NCBI GenBank assembly: GCA_937871915.1
Contig: CALMPG010000051.1
Span: 1 to 64,000, forward strand
Origin: an uncultured Phycisphaerales bacterium
GTDB taxonomy: Bacteria > Planctomycetota > Phycisphaerae > Phycisphaerales > UBA1924
Reading direction: 5' to 3'
Length of the DNA: 64,000 bases
The notes beneath the pieces are model-generated. The model worked only from the letters and a program-made list of their open reading frames with translations, was not told where the DNA came from and did no database searches. A program made the translations under genes and the position numbers. Below are positions 35,755 through 43,914 of the stretch, one piece after another; position 1 is the first letter of the stretch; every line of letters begins with the position of its first letter.

Positions 35755-36464
35755 CGCCACCTCCGCGATTGCAGGACGACCGTGGCGAGCATGAGGAACC
35801 AGACGCTTGCGGCGAGGAAGAAGGTGATGTGGGCGGTGTCGATGAGGCCGCGGTAGAAGTCGGCGGCGCGAAGGCTGGGGGAGAACTCGAACGCGAGTTT
35901 GGCGATCTGCTCGGGCAGGCGGGGGGCGATCATGCCTGGGACGAGGTCGAGCAGGAGGAGGACGAAGAGCGTGCCGAGGAAGGCGAGCGTCTGGCTGCTC
36001 GTGCAGGCCGAGGCGAGCGTGCCGACGGCCAGGTAGAGCATGCCGAGGAGCAGGAGCCCGGAATAGCCCGACACGATCGGCCCGTAGTCGGGGCGCGACA
36101 ACGCCCCCAGGACGGCCACGTAGACGAGGGTCGGCACGAGCATCGTGGCCAGGAAGAGCACCGCGGCGAGGTACTTGCCGATCACGAGCACGGCGTCGCC
36201 CGAGGGCGAGGTGAGGGCCGTCTCGATGGTTCCCGAGCGGAGTTCCTCGCTGAAGAGGCGCATCGAGACGGCGGGGCAGAGGAACATGAGCAGGAACCAC
36301 CAGGTCAGGAAGACGTCGCGGAGCGTCGCGGGCGAACCGGGCGTGAGGGCCTTGGTGAAGAAGAAACTCGAGAGGCAGACGAAGAGCGCGACGACCACCC
36401 ACCCGAGCGGGATGCGGAACATCGACGCGTACTCGCGCCAGGCGATCGCGCAGAGTGCTCTCAT
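35751..36464 (-). CDS. ABC-2 type permease, GldF-like
   Basis: The 237-residue protein has six membrane segments and the ABC-2 permease signature near SMRLFSEELRSGTIETALTSP, the cytoplasmic coupling helix typical of GldF-like permeases. It lies between the ATPase and GldG-like genes with ATGA overlaps on both sides. It would form the membrane channel of the three-part exporter. Substrate unknown. Confidence 0.9.
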   Translation of the reverse strand: MRALCAIAWREYASMFRIPLGWVVVALFVCLSSFFFTKALTPGSPATLRDVFLTWWFLLMFLCPAVSMRLFSEELRSGTIETALTSPSGDAVLVIGKYLAAVLFLATMLVPTLVYVAVLGALSRPDYGPIVSGYSGLLLLGMLYLAVGTLASACTSSQTLAFLGTLFVLLLLDLVPGMIAPRLPEQIAKLAFEFSPSLRAADFYRGLIDTAHITFFLAASVWFLMLATVVLQSRRWR

Positions 36465-37492
36465 GCGGCGGCGCTCCCCCCGGCCGCGCGGGCCTCGGCC
36501 GCGGCGCGACGCTCGTCGCTCTCGATGACGCGCATGAAGACCTGCTCGAGCGTCGGTTCGGCCCTGCGGAGTTCGCGGCAGACCACGCCCATGCCCGCCA
36601 GGGTGATGCCGATCGGCTCGCGGACGTCGCTGGCCTCGGGCGTCGGCGTGACGACGAACCGGGACCACTGCTCGTTTGAGCCGTCGCCGGAGAGTTGCAC
36701 GCCGACCACCCCCGGCAATCCAGCGAGGGCGCGATGGATCTTCTCCCGCCCCCCGGGGGAGGTCTGCACCTCGACGGTGTGGGCGAAGGCGTGCTGCACC
36801 TGCCTGACCAGGGCGGAGGGCGCCCCGTCGGCTCGGAGCCGCCCGCGGGCGATGATGAGGACCCGGTCGCAGGTCGCCTCGATCTCGGGGAGGATGTGCG
36901 ATGAGACCAGCACCGTCCGGTTCTCGGCGAGGTCCTTGATGAGCGAGCGGGTCTCGCGGATCTGGGTCGGGTCGAGCCCGCTGGTGGGCTCGTCGAGGAT
37001 GAGCACGGGCGGGGAGTGGACGAGCGTTCCGGCGAGGCCGACGCGCTGCTTGTAGCCCTTGGAGAGTTGCCCGACGCGCCGGTGGGCGACGTCCTTGAGC
37101 CAGCAGCGTTCGATGGCCGCGCCGACGCCGGCCTTGGCTTCGCGGCGGGCGAGCCCGTAGAGGCGGGCCCGGAAGAACAGGTAGTCGCGCACGCGCATCT
37201 CGGGGTAGAGGGGCGTGGACTCGGGGAGGTAGCCGATGGTCCGGCGGGCCCCGATGGAGTCGTTGATGGTGTCGAGGTTGTTGACCCGAATCGCCCCTGC
37301 CGAGGGGGGCAGGTAGCCGGTGATCATGCGGATGGTGGTGGTCTTCCCGGCCCCGTTGGGCCCGAGCACGCCCACGCATTGGCCTGCGGGGATCGTGAAG
37401 GAGACGTCGTCTACAGCAACGATCCCGCCTCCACCCCCCCCGGGGCTGCCTTGGCCTCCAAACCACTTGCTGACTCGTTGCACCTGGATCAT
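36461..37492 (-). CDS. ABC transporter ATP-binding protein, GldA-like
   Basis: From ATG 37492 the 343-residue product has Walker A GPNGAGKTT (44-52), signature LSKGYKQRVGLAG, Walker B VLILDEPTSGLDP, and the H-loop SSHILPEIE. A Gly-rich insert (residues 13-23, GQGSPGGGGGG) interrupts the first beta strands just after WFG. A C-terminal regulatory domain of about 100 residues ends the protein. It powers the exporter encoded downstream. Extra in-frame codons to 37615 are low-complexity and unlikely to be translated. Confidence 0.93.
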   Translation of the reverse strand: MIQVQRVSKWFGGQGSPGGGGGGIVAVDDVSFTIPAGQCVGVLGPNGAGKTTTIRMITGYLPPSAGAIRVNNLDTINDSIGARRTIGYLPESTPLYPEMRVRDYLFFRARLYGLARREAKAGVGAAIERCWLKDVAHRRVGQLSKGYKQRVGLAGTLVHSPPVLILDEPTSGLDPTQIRETRSLIKDLAENRTVLVSSHILPEIEATCDRVLIIARGRLRADGAPSALVRQVQHAFAHTVEVQTSPGGREKIHRALAGLPGVVGVQLSGDGSNEQWSRFVVTPTPEASDVREPIGITLAGMGVVCRELRRAEPTLEQVFMRVIESDERRAAAEARAAGGSAAA

Positions 37493-37664
37493 GCGGGAAG
37501 GGACAGTAGGGGGAGGGGAGGGGGACAGGGAGCGGGGAACGGGAGTCGCGGCTCCTTGGCGTGGCGTGCCCCTTGGCCCATGGGCGCCCTGATGGGATTT
37601 CTTCGGGAACCCCAACCGGCAGGGGTTGCGGACGTATGACTAAAATGGGGGGCTTCGAATCGGG

Positions 37665-39539
37665 ATGCCGATGAGCCCTCGCCGGTGTTCGGTTTGCCGA
37701 TACGAAGAACGCATGAGCCTGCCTCGTCCAAGATTGCTGCTTGTCCAAGGGAACAAACCCCTTGCCGAACGCCTTGCGCAGGCGCTCTCCGGGCAGTTTG
37801 ATGTGATGGTGACCGACGCGGCGGGAGTCAGAGTGCTCTCGCCGCGGGGCGTTTTGGGGGCGGCCAGCCAGGGGTACCAGATCGTGGTCGCCGATGCGGA
37901 GCTGCTGGCGGGGGTGTCGAGTTGCGCGCCGGTCATCCCCGGGGCGGTTCCGGAGGGAGAGGCGGCGGCCGCGCTGGCCGCGATCGGCGAGGGCGTGTGC
38001 ATCTGCACGCTCGAGGGCTCGCTGATCTGGGCGAACGATCGGTTCAACGCGTTCGACGATCAGACTCGGGCCCGGATCACGGCGGTGTGCCGGCGGGCGG
38101 CCGCGCTGTACGAGGAGCAGATCCTCAAGCAGGAGCCGGCGGGGTTCAGTTTCGGCAGCCAGAAGTTTGACGTGGCCTCGCCCGACGAGAGCAAGTTCTA
38201 CGAGGTGGTTGTTTCGCCGGTGCGGACGCCCCCCTCCGATCCGGTGTTCGACGGAACGGAGATGGCCGGCGGCGGGCCGGGCCGGATCGACCGTGTCGCG
38301 GCGGTGGTGTGGGACGTTTCGCAGTCCAAGCGCGTGCAGCAGAAGATGGACGCCATCGACCGGGCGGGCTCGGAGCTGGTGCGGCTCGACGCCGAGAGCG
38401 TGCGCAAGAAGCACGTGGCCGAGCGTCTCAAGGTGATGGAAGAGAAGATCGTCAAGTACAGCCACGAGCTGATGCACTTTGATCACCTGGCCATCCGGCT
38501 CATCGACGAGCGGACCGGGAAGCTCGAGCTCGTCATGGCCAGCGGCCTTCCGCCCGAGGCGATGGACGTGGAGCTCTTCGCGCAGAAGGAGGGCAACGGG
38601 ATCATGGGGTACGTGGCGGCCACCGGTCGCTCGTACCTGTGCGCGGATATCGGCAAGGACCGGCGGTATGTGATGGGCCTGCACGGGGCCCGCTCTTCGC
38701 TGACGGTGCCGCTGCGCCTGCACGACAAGATCATCGGGGCGTTCAATGTCGAGAGCGAGCAGCTCGCGGCGTTCACCGAGGAGGACCGGCAGTTCGCCGA
38801 GATTTTCGCCAATCACATTGCTCTGGCGCTGCACATTCTCGACCTGCTGGTGGTGGAGCGGGCGGCCACGGGCGAGACCGTCACCGGCACCGTGCAGGGC
38901 GAGATCCGCGAGCCGCTGCAGGACATCATCGAGCACGCGATGTGGCTCAAGAACGCGGCGACGGCCGACCCCGCGTTGAAGGAGCACGTCGATCGCATCC
39001 TCTCGGACTGCTCGGCGATTGCCGAGAAGGTGAAGGACGCGGCGGCGGGGCCGCAGCACATCATCGGGGCCGAGCGGGCGCTGGCGGAGCTCATCGTCGA
39101 TCCGCACCTGACGGGCAAGCACGTGCTCGTGGCCGACGACGAGCCGAAGATGCGGCACACGATCCGGGACGTTCTGCGGGGCAAGGGGTGCCGCGTCACG
39201 GTGTGCTCGAACGGCCAGGCGGCGATCGACGAGCTGGAGGCTTCGGTCAAGCGGGCCACGGGCAAGTTTGACCTGGTGGTGTCCGACATCAAGATGCCCG
39301 ACAAGAACGGGTACGAGGTCTTCGCCGCGGCCCGCCGGGTGGGCATCCATGCCGGCACCAAGGGGACCATCCCGGTGATTCTGATGACCGGGTTCGGGTA
39401 CGACCCGCACCACTCGATCGTGCGGGCCAGCCAGGAGGGGCTGCAGTGCGTGCTCTTCAAGCCGTTCCAGATCGAGCGGCTGATGGAAGAGGTCCGAAAA
39501 GCCCTCGGCATCGTGCCAAAGGTGCCCGCCAAGGTCTGA
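37665..39539 (+). CDS. GAF-domain protein with C-terminal response-regulator receiver
   Basis: The 624-residue product has a degenerate receiver-like N-terminus (RLLLVQGNKPLAERLAQALS), a PAS-like middle, a GAF domain (about 245-405: LMHFDHLAIRLIDERTGKLE, GIMGYVAATGRSYLCADIGK, DRQFAEIFANHIALALHILD), a helical linker, and a complete receiver (about 485-615: HVLVADDEPKMRHTIRDVLR, phosphoacceptor Asp in FDLVVSDIKMPDKNG, LMTGFGYDP). No kinase or output domain is present, so it is a signalling adaptor. ATG 37713 (MSLPRPR..) is a plausible alternative start. Confidence 0.87.
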   Translation: MPMSPRRCSVCRYEERMSLPRPRLLLVQGNKPLAERLAQALSGQFDVMVTDAAGVRVLSPRGVLGAASQGYQIVVADAELLAGVSSCAPVIPGAVPEGEAAAALAAIGEGVCICTLEGSLIWANDRFNAFDDQTRARITAVCRRAAALYEEQILKQEPAGFSFGSQKFDVASPDESKFYEVVVSPVRTPPSDPVFDGTEMAGGGPGRIDRVAAVVWDVSQSKRVQQKMDAIDRAGSELVRLDAESVRKKHVAERLKVMEEKIVKYSHELMHFDHLAIRLIDERTGKLELVMASGLPPEAMDVELFAQKEGNGIMGYVAATGRSYLCADIGKDRRYVMGLHGARSSLTVPLRLHDKIIGAFNVESEQLAAFTEEDRQFAEIFANHIALALHILDLLVVERAATGETVTGTVQGEIREPLQDIIEHAMWLKNAATADPALKEHVDRILSDCSAIAEKVKDAAAGPQHIIGAERALAELIVDPHLTGKHVLVADDEPKMRHTIRDVLRGKGCRVTVCSNGQAAIDELEASVKRATGKFDLVVSDIKMPDKNGYEVFAAARRVGIHAGTKGTIPVILMTGFGYDPHHSIVRASQEGLQCVLFKPFQIERLMEEVRKALGIVPKVPAKV

Positions 39540-39575
39540 GGGGGCCCCGCGCGCGGGCGTTCGCCGGGGTGCGGA

Positions 39576-39604
39576 TAGACAACCGACCCGAGCCCCCGTA
39601 AAGT
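39576..39604 (+). promoter_or_regulatory. Promoter for tRNA-Tyr
   Basis: TAGACA (39576-39581) and TAAAGT (39599-39604) are spaced 17 bases apart. The TSS would be about 39611, 17 bases before the tRNA. The same -10 hexamer TAAAGT occurs at the recA promoter in this window. Confidence 0.7.
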
Positions 39605-39627
39605 CGTCCCCACAACTGAATATCCAA

Positions 39628-39710
39628 GGGTGTGTACCGAAGTGGTCAAACGGGGCAGACTGTAAATCTGCTGGCTTACGCCTTCGTTGGTTCGAATCCA
39701 ACCGCACCCA
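39628..39710 (+). tRNA. tRNA-Tyr (anticodon GTA)
   Basis: This 83-base class II tRNA has acceptor GGGTGTG paired with CGCACCC, anticodon loop CTGTAAA (GTA, tyrosine), a variable arm, and the T-loop GGTTCGAATCC. The 3' CCA is not encoded. It has its own promoter and terminator. Confidence 0.95.
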
Positions 39711-39720
39711 TTGCTTCGAC

Positions 39721-39748
39721 CTCGCGGCCGTGGGCCGCGGGGTTTTTT
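39721..39748 (+). terminator. Intrinsic terminator after tRNA-Tyr
   Basis: The stem CGCGGCC/GGCCGCG (39723-39729 and 39733-39739, extendable by one wobble and one pair) with a three-base loop is followed by GGG and six T. It lies eleven bases past the tRNA. Confidence 0.88.
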
Positions 39749-40112
39749 CGTGTGTCGGGGGGCTGCCGTGAGTCCGCATCGGAAGCGCGATGCCCGGGCC
39801 GGTGCCGGCGGAGCGATCGTCGGCCTCCCGGCTGAGTCCGATTCCCGTGCGGGCGACGGGCGCGACCATCGGGCGAGGGGCGAGTCCGTTCTTGCTGTTT
39901 CGATGTGCCCCGTGCGCGGGTTGTCGTTCGGGAGCCGGACCCTCTGAACCCGCCGGGCGCGAAGCCGGGGGCGTGATTTGGGACTATTCTCCGGCCATGA
40001 GCGCCCTGGCAACCACGATCGCGGCGCCCGGAACCGACCGCGGGTGCGGAGCGCGGCGGGCGGGCCGGGCCCGGCGGTCGGCCGCACCCGCCCGCGCGAT
40101 GGGGAGTGGTCG
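39749..40112. other. Intergenic region with no supported gene
   Basis: The 364 bases between the tRNA terminator and the SLC12-like transporter have open frames on both strands, but all have the composition of shadow frames in GC-rich DNA. None has a recognised domain. It presumably contains the transporter promoter; no convincing hexamer pair is visible. Confidence 0.5.
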
Positions 40113-42494
40113 ATGAGCACCGAGCCCGCACGCACGCCGCCGTCCGACTCCGGCGCGGGGAGGCTGGGCACGTTCGCCGGCGTGTTCACGCCGAGCATCC
40201 TCACGATCCTGGGCATCATCCTGTTCCAGCGTCTGGGCTTTGTCGTGGGCGCGGGGGGCCTGGTCGAGGCGATCGGGATCATCCTGTTGGCGACGGCCAT
40301 CTCGCTGGTCACGAGCATCTCGCTGGCGGCGATCGCCACCAACATGCGTGTGCGGGGCGGGGGGGACTACTTCCTGATCTCGCGCACGCTGGGCGTGGAG
40401 TATGGCGGGGCGATCGGGGTGGTGCTGTTCATCGCGCAGGCGGTCTCGATCGCGTTCTACTGCATCGGCTTCGGGGAGGCGACGGCCGCGATGCTGGGGA
40501 AGACCGGCGACGCGGCGACGATCTCCCTCATCGCCGCGACGGCCACGCTGATCATCGCGGGCATCGCGTTCATCGGGGCCGACCTGGCGACGAAGTTCCA
40601 GTTCTTCGTCATGATCGCTCTCGGCGTGGCGCTGGGCTCGTTCTTCGTGGGCGGCGTGCTCAACTGGGACAACGCGCTGCTGGGCGAGTCGCTCCGGGCG
40701 TCTCCCCGGCGGGCCGCCCCGCCGTTCTGGCTCATCTTCGCCGTGTTCTTCCCCGCGGTCACGGGCTTCACGCAGGGCGTGAGCATGTCGGGCGACCTGA
40801 GGGACCCCTCGCGCAGCCTGCCGCGGGGGACGTTCCTGGCGGTGGGGATCTCCACGGTCGTCTACCTCGGCGCGGCCGTCGTCTTCGCCGCCAACCTGCC
40901 CCTGGATGTGCTCGCGAGCGACTACGGCGCGATGCGAAAGGTCGCCGTTGCGCCGTGGCTCATCGAGGTCGGGGTGATCGCCGCGACGCTCTCGTCGGCG
41001 ATGGCCTCGTGCCTGGGCGCACCCCGCATCCTGCAGGCTCTCGCCACCGACAAGATCATCCCGCCGCTGAACATGTTCGCGGCCGGGGCCGGCTCCACGA
41101 ACAACCCGCGGCGGGCCGTGCTGCTGGCCGCGGGGATCGCGCTGGCGACGGTGGGGCTGGGCAACCTCAACGCCGTGGCCGCGGTCGTGGGCATGTGCTT
41201 CCTGCTCTCCTACGGCCTGCTTAACTACGCCACGTTCGTGGAGGCCCGGGCCCACAGCCCGGCGTTCCGGCCGACGTTCCGCTGGTTCAACGCGTGGCTG
41301 AGCCTCGCGGGCGCTGCGCTCTGCCTGTTCGCGGGGGCGATGATCAACCCGTTCGCGGCGGCGATCGCGGGGGCGGCGTTGCTCGCGCTCTACCAGTATC
41401 TCCGGCGTGCGGAGCCGCCGGGAACGTGGGCCGACAGCCGCTACGCGTACCACTTCCGGCGCGTCCGCGACCACCTCCTCGAGATGCGCGGCGGGTCGAG
41501 GCACGCCCGCGACTGGCGGCCGTTCGTGCTGGCCCTGTGCAACGAGCCGATCGACCGCGTGCGGCTGCTCACCTTCGCCGCGTGGATCGACGGCGAGAGC
41601 GGCTTCACGACGGCCGCGCGGGTGCTCACGCCCGGCAAGGTCGAGGCCCGGGGGGAGGAATCGGAGCGGGCCCCGGCCGTCAACGGCAAGCGGCTGGCCG
41701 AGGCGGAGGAGTCGCTGCGGGCCCAGGTGCAGGAGGCGGGCCTGGAGACGTTCACGCGGATCGTCTGGGCCCGCACCGTGAGCGAGGGGCTGGCCCAGTT
41801 GCTCCAGGCCCACGGCCTCGGGCCGGTGCGCCCCAACACGATCCTCATGAGCGCGCACGAGCAGTTCGGCGATGAGCCCCGCATGGGCGACGCCCCGCCG
41901 CCGGAGGCCCTCGCCGCCGCGCTGGGCCAGCGGAAGAACCTGATCCTGCTCGAGGGCGACTCGAAGGACTGGACCGCGCTGGAGAACACGCCCGAGGAGG
42001 AGCGCCGCATCGACGTGTGGTGGAAGGACGGGGACACCAGCCGCCTGTGCCTGCTGCTGGCCCACCTGATGACGCGGGCCGAGGGGTGGCGCGACGCGGA
42101 GGTCCGCGTGCACGTCATCAACCCGGCCAGCGCGGGGCGCGATGAGGCCCTCGGGCGCGTGCGGGAGATGCTCGACGATGTCCGCATCGACGCGGAGGCG
42201 GACCTGGTGGACTTCACCGGGCCCGAGTCGCTCGTGGAGCACTCGAAGGGGGCCTCGGTGGTCTTCCTGCCGCTGCGCGTGCGCGGGGGCCGGCTCACCG
42301 GGCCGCGCGGCGGGCTGCTGATGGAGTCGATGTCGGCCCTGCCGGTGTGCGCGATGGTGGTGGCGGGGGAGGACATCGATCTGGATGCGCAGCCGGATGA
42401 GCCGGCGCCGGATGCCACGGAAGAATCGCCGGATGCGGCGGCGGCCACCGATGGAGACGCCGCCCCCGCGCCGGAATCCGCGCCGGTCTCCTGA
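40113..42494 (+). CDS. SLC12-like amino acid/cation-chloride permease
   Basis: The 793-residue product has twelve or so membrane segments in the first 470 residues: GVFTPSILTILGIILFQRLG, SISLAAIATNMRVRGGGDYF, FIAQAVSIAFYCIGFGEATA, FFPAVTGFTQGVSMSGDLRD and SSAMASCLGAPRILQALATD. These are the conserved segments of cation-chloride cotransporters (SLC12/APC superfamily). The soluble C-terminal domain (about 480-793) has the UspA-like fold seen in such proteins. It probably moves chloride with K+ or Na+. RBS GGGGAG is eight bases before the ATG. The Asp/Ala-rich tail is followed by a repeat region. Confidence 0.9.
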   Translation: MSTEPARTPPSDSGAGRLGTFAGVFTPSILTILGIILFQRLGFVVGAGGLVEAIGIILLATAISLVTSISLAAIATNMRVRGGGDYFLISRTLGVEYGGAIGVVLFIAQAVSIAFYCIGFGEATAAMLGKTGDAATISLIAATATLIIAGIAFIGADLATKFQFFVMIALGVALGSFFVGGVLNWDNALLGESLRASPRRAAPPFWLIFAVFFPAVTGFTQGVSMSGDLRDPSRSLPRGTFLAVGISTVVYLGAAVVFAANLPLDVLASDYGAMRKVAVAPWLIEVGVIAATLSSAMASCLGAPRILQALATDKIIPPLNMFAAGAGSTNNPRRAVLLAAGIALATVGLGNLNAVAAVVGMCFLLSYGLLNYATFVEARAHSPAFRPTFRWFNAWLSLAGAALCLFAGAMINPFAAAIAGAALLALYQYLRRAEPPGTWADSRYAYHFRRVRDHLLEMRGGSRHARDWRPFVLALCNEPIDRVRLLTFAAWIDGESGFTTAARVLTPGKVEARGEESERAPAVNGKRLAEAEESLRAQVQEAGLETFTRIVWARTVSEGLAQLLQAHGLGPVRPNTILMSAHEQFGDEPRMGDAPPPEALAAALGQRKNLILLEGDSKDWTALENTPEEERRIDVWWKDGDTSRLCLLLAHLMTRAEGWRDAEVRVHVINPASAGRDEALGRVREMLDDVRIDAEADLVDFTGPESLVEHSKGASVVFLPLRVRGGRLTGPRGGLLMESMSALPVCAMVVAGEDIDLDAQPDEPAPDATEESPDAAAATDGDAAPAPESAPVS

Positions 42495-42569
42495 GCGATC
42501 GGGCGGTGCTCGGGGCACGACGTGTACGGAGGGGGAACGGAGGGCACGGAGGAAGGCGGCACGCGGAGG

Positions 42570-42624
42570 TGCGCGGGGGTTTCGCGGGGGTGCGCGGGGG
42601 TGCGCGGGGGTGCGCGGGGGTTTT
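42570..42624. repeat. 10-bp G-rich tandem repeat
   Basis: Five near-identical units of TGCGCGGGGG follow one another, with one degenerate copy (TTCGCGGGGG). It lies directly in front of the 21-bp array in the same non-coding interval. Confidence 0.85.
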
Positions 42625-42625
42625 C

Positions 42626-42835
42626 GTGGGTGCATCGGGCGGTGGTGTGGGCGCATCGGCGGTTGGCGTGCCCAACTCGGGGGCTGGTGTGGGCACACCG
42701 ACGGCTGTGGTGGGCGCATCGGGTCCTGATGTGGGCGCATCGGCGATTGTTGTGGGCGCAACAACGATTGTTGTGGGCGCATCAACGGCTGTTGCGCCCA
42801 CAACAACCGTTGTTGCGCCCACCTCGCGCGCTGGT
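42626..42835. repeat. 21-bp minisatellite, ten in-register units
   Basis: Ten consecutive units of exactly 21 bases start GTGGGCGCATC or close variants (positions 42626, 42647, 42668 and so on). The last two begin GCGCCCAC, the reverse complement of the unit core, so the array inverts toward the right. No indel breaks the register, so each unit equals seven codons, and frames on both strands are open through it. A nearly perfect 30-base inverted repeat lies at the turn (42752-42822). Confidence 0.9.
42752..42822. repeat. 30-bp inverted repeat inside the 21-bp array
   Basis: Arms 42752-42781 and 42793-42822 are complementary at 29 of 30 positions, the exception being a G-U pair. The loop is 11 bases. 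There is no T run after it, so it is not a normal terminator. Confidence 0.88.
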
Positions 42836-43087
42836 GTGCGGCCGAGAACCGTGCGAACGTGCGCCGGTCGCGCTGTTTGCGCCGGTGCAGGCCGCGTGCG
42901 TGCGCGGTGGGGGCGGGTTTGCGTGCGATCGCGCTGGCGTGCGGGCGACGACGGGGCGATCCCGGGGGCGACATCCGGCCCGGGCGCTCGCGGCGTGTCG
43001 CCGCGGCGCACAGAACGGTTCGTTCGACCGGGCCATCACTCTGTTCCCCCGCGCCCGCGTGGCCGGGGGTGAAAGGCTCGGTGCCCC

Positions 43088-43780
43088 ATGGCCACGGTGT
43101 TGCCCTCCGACCGTCGCGAGATGGTCCTGTTCGGAAACATGCACGTCCAGCCCTGGACCGACAACAAGGCGGCCCTGCAGCTCGGCGATGCGCAGGTGCT
43201 GGCGATGAAGAATGTCGCCCAGGCGGCCCAGGATGCGCTCGACGTCGCGGAGACGACCCGGCAATCGGCCCGGGCCGCGACCGAGGCGTACTACGCGGCC
43301 GTCACCGCCCTGCGGGCCAAGGCCTCCGAGTGCGTCCGCGTGATCCAGAACACCGCGAAGACCACCAACAACCCCGCGATCTACGCCCTGGCCGAGATCC
43401 CCGCGCCCGACCCGCGCTCGGCCATGGGCCCGCCCCCGGCCCGGCCCACCGACATCCGCGCCGGCCTCAACCCCGGCGGCTCCATCACCTTCACGTGGAA
43501 GTGCGCCAACCCGCGCGGCGTGGCCAACGTGATCTACTTCGTCAAGCGCAGGCTCAACGGCGAGAGCGCGTACACGCTCTTCGACACCGTGGGCGAGAAG
43601 ATGTTCGTGGACGCGACCATCCCGTACTCCGCGGGCGGGGCGTCGTACATGATCACCGCGCGCAGCGGCCAGCAGTCCGGCCCGTCGAGCGAGGTCTTCA
43701 GCGTCGCCTTCGGCATCGGCGGCGGCGGGGGCGTGGTGATGACCACGAGCGCCGATGAGGGCCTGAGGATGGCGGCGTAG
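43088..43780 (+). CDS. Small FN3-like protein, unknown function
   Basis: The 230-residue product has a helical first half with Ala-rich amphipathic segments (QVLAMKNVAQAAQDALDVAE). A beta-rich fibronectin-III-like second half follows (GSITFTWKCANPRGVANVIY, then FVDATIPYSAGGASYMITAR). It has no signal peptide and ends with DEGLRMAA. A GAAAGG element lies eleven bases upstream of the ATG. Similar short helical-plus-FN3 proteins occur in planctomycetes without known role. Confidence 0.75.
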   Translation: MATVLPSDRREMVLFGNMHVQPWTDNKAALQLGDAQVLAMKNVAQAAQDALDVAETTRQSARAATEAYYAAVTALRAKASECVRVIQNTAKTTNNPAIYALAEIPAPDPRSAMGPPPARPTDIRAGLNPGGSITFTWKCANPRGVANVIYFVKRRLNGESAYTLFDTVGEKMFVDATIPYSAGGASYMITARSGQQSGPSSEVFSVAFGIGGGGGVVMTTSADEGLRMAA

Positions 43781-43782
43781 AG

Positions 43783-43888
43783 AAAGTGCAAAGTGCAAAG
43801 TGCAAAGTGCACTTCAAGACCAAGGCCCCGGGCAGACCGCTCGGGGCCTTTTCATGTGCACTTTGCACTCTGCACTTTGCAATGTGCA
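43783..43888. repeat. Nested inverted repeat built from AGTGCAA words
   Basis: Left arm about 43787-43812 (AGTGCAA words) pairs with 43855-43880 (TTTGCACT words) over about 26 bases with one mismatch. Between them is the GC-rich terminator hairpin at 43822-43850. The TTTGCACTTTGCAC word also appears at 17885-17908. Confidence 0.85.
43822..43853. terminator. Bidirectional terminator between FN3-like gene and guaA
   Basis: AAGGCCCCG pairs with CGGGGCCTT at 43842-43850, followed by TTC on the plus strand. It lies between two converging genes, and the AA at its other end could serve the minus strand. Confidence 0.75.
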
Positions 43889-43914
43889 CCGTGCACTGTG
43901 CGCCCTCGCCCCGC

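Noticed and set aside
35751..39869. A continuous minus-strand frame of 1372 codons from the permease back across the GAF/receiver gene
   Set aside because: Only its last part (35751-36464) has permease similarity. The rest is the antisense shadow of the GAF/receiver gene and the ABC ATPase in GC-rich DNA.
42570..42835. Tandem repeats as a CRISPR array
   Set aside because: Units are contiguous without spacers, only 10 or 21 bases long, and no cas gene is in the window.
42506..43072. Forward open frame through the 21-bp array as a repetitive VGASxxx protein
   Set aside because: It has no signal peptide, no clear RBS, shadow-like ends and equally open frames on the other strand. I list the repeat rather than a gene.
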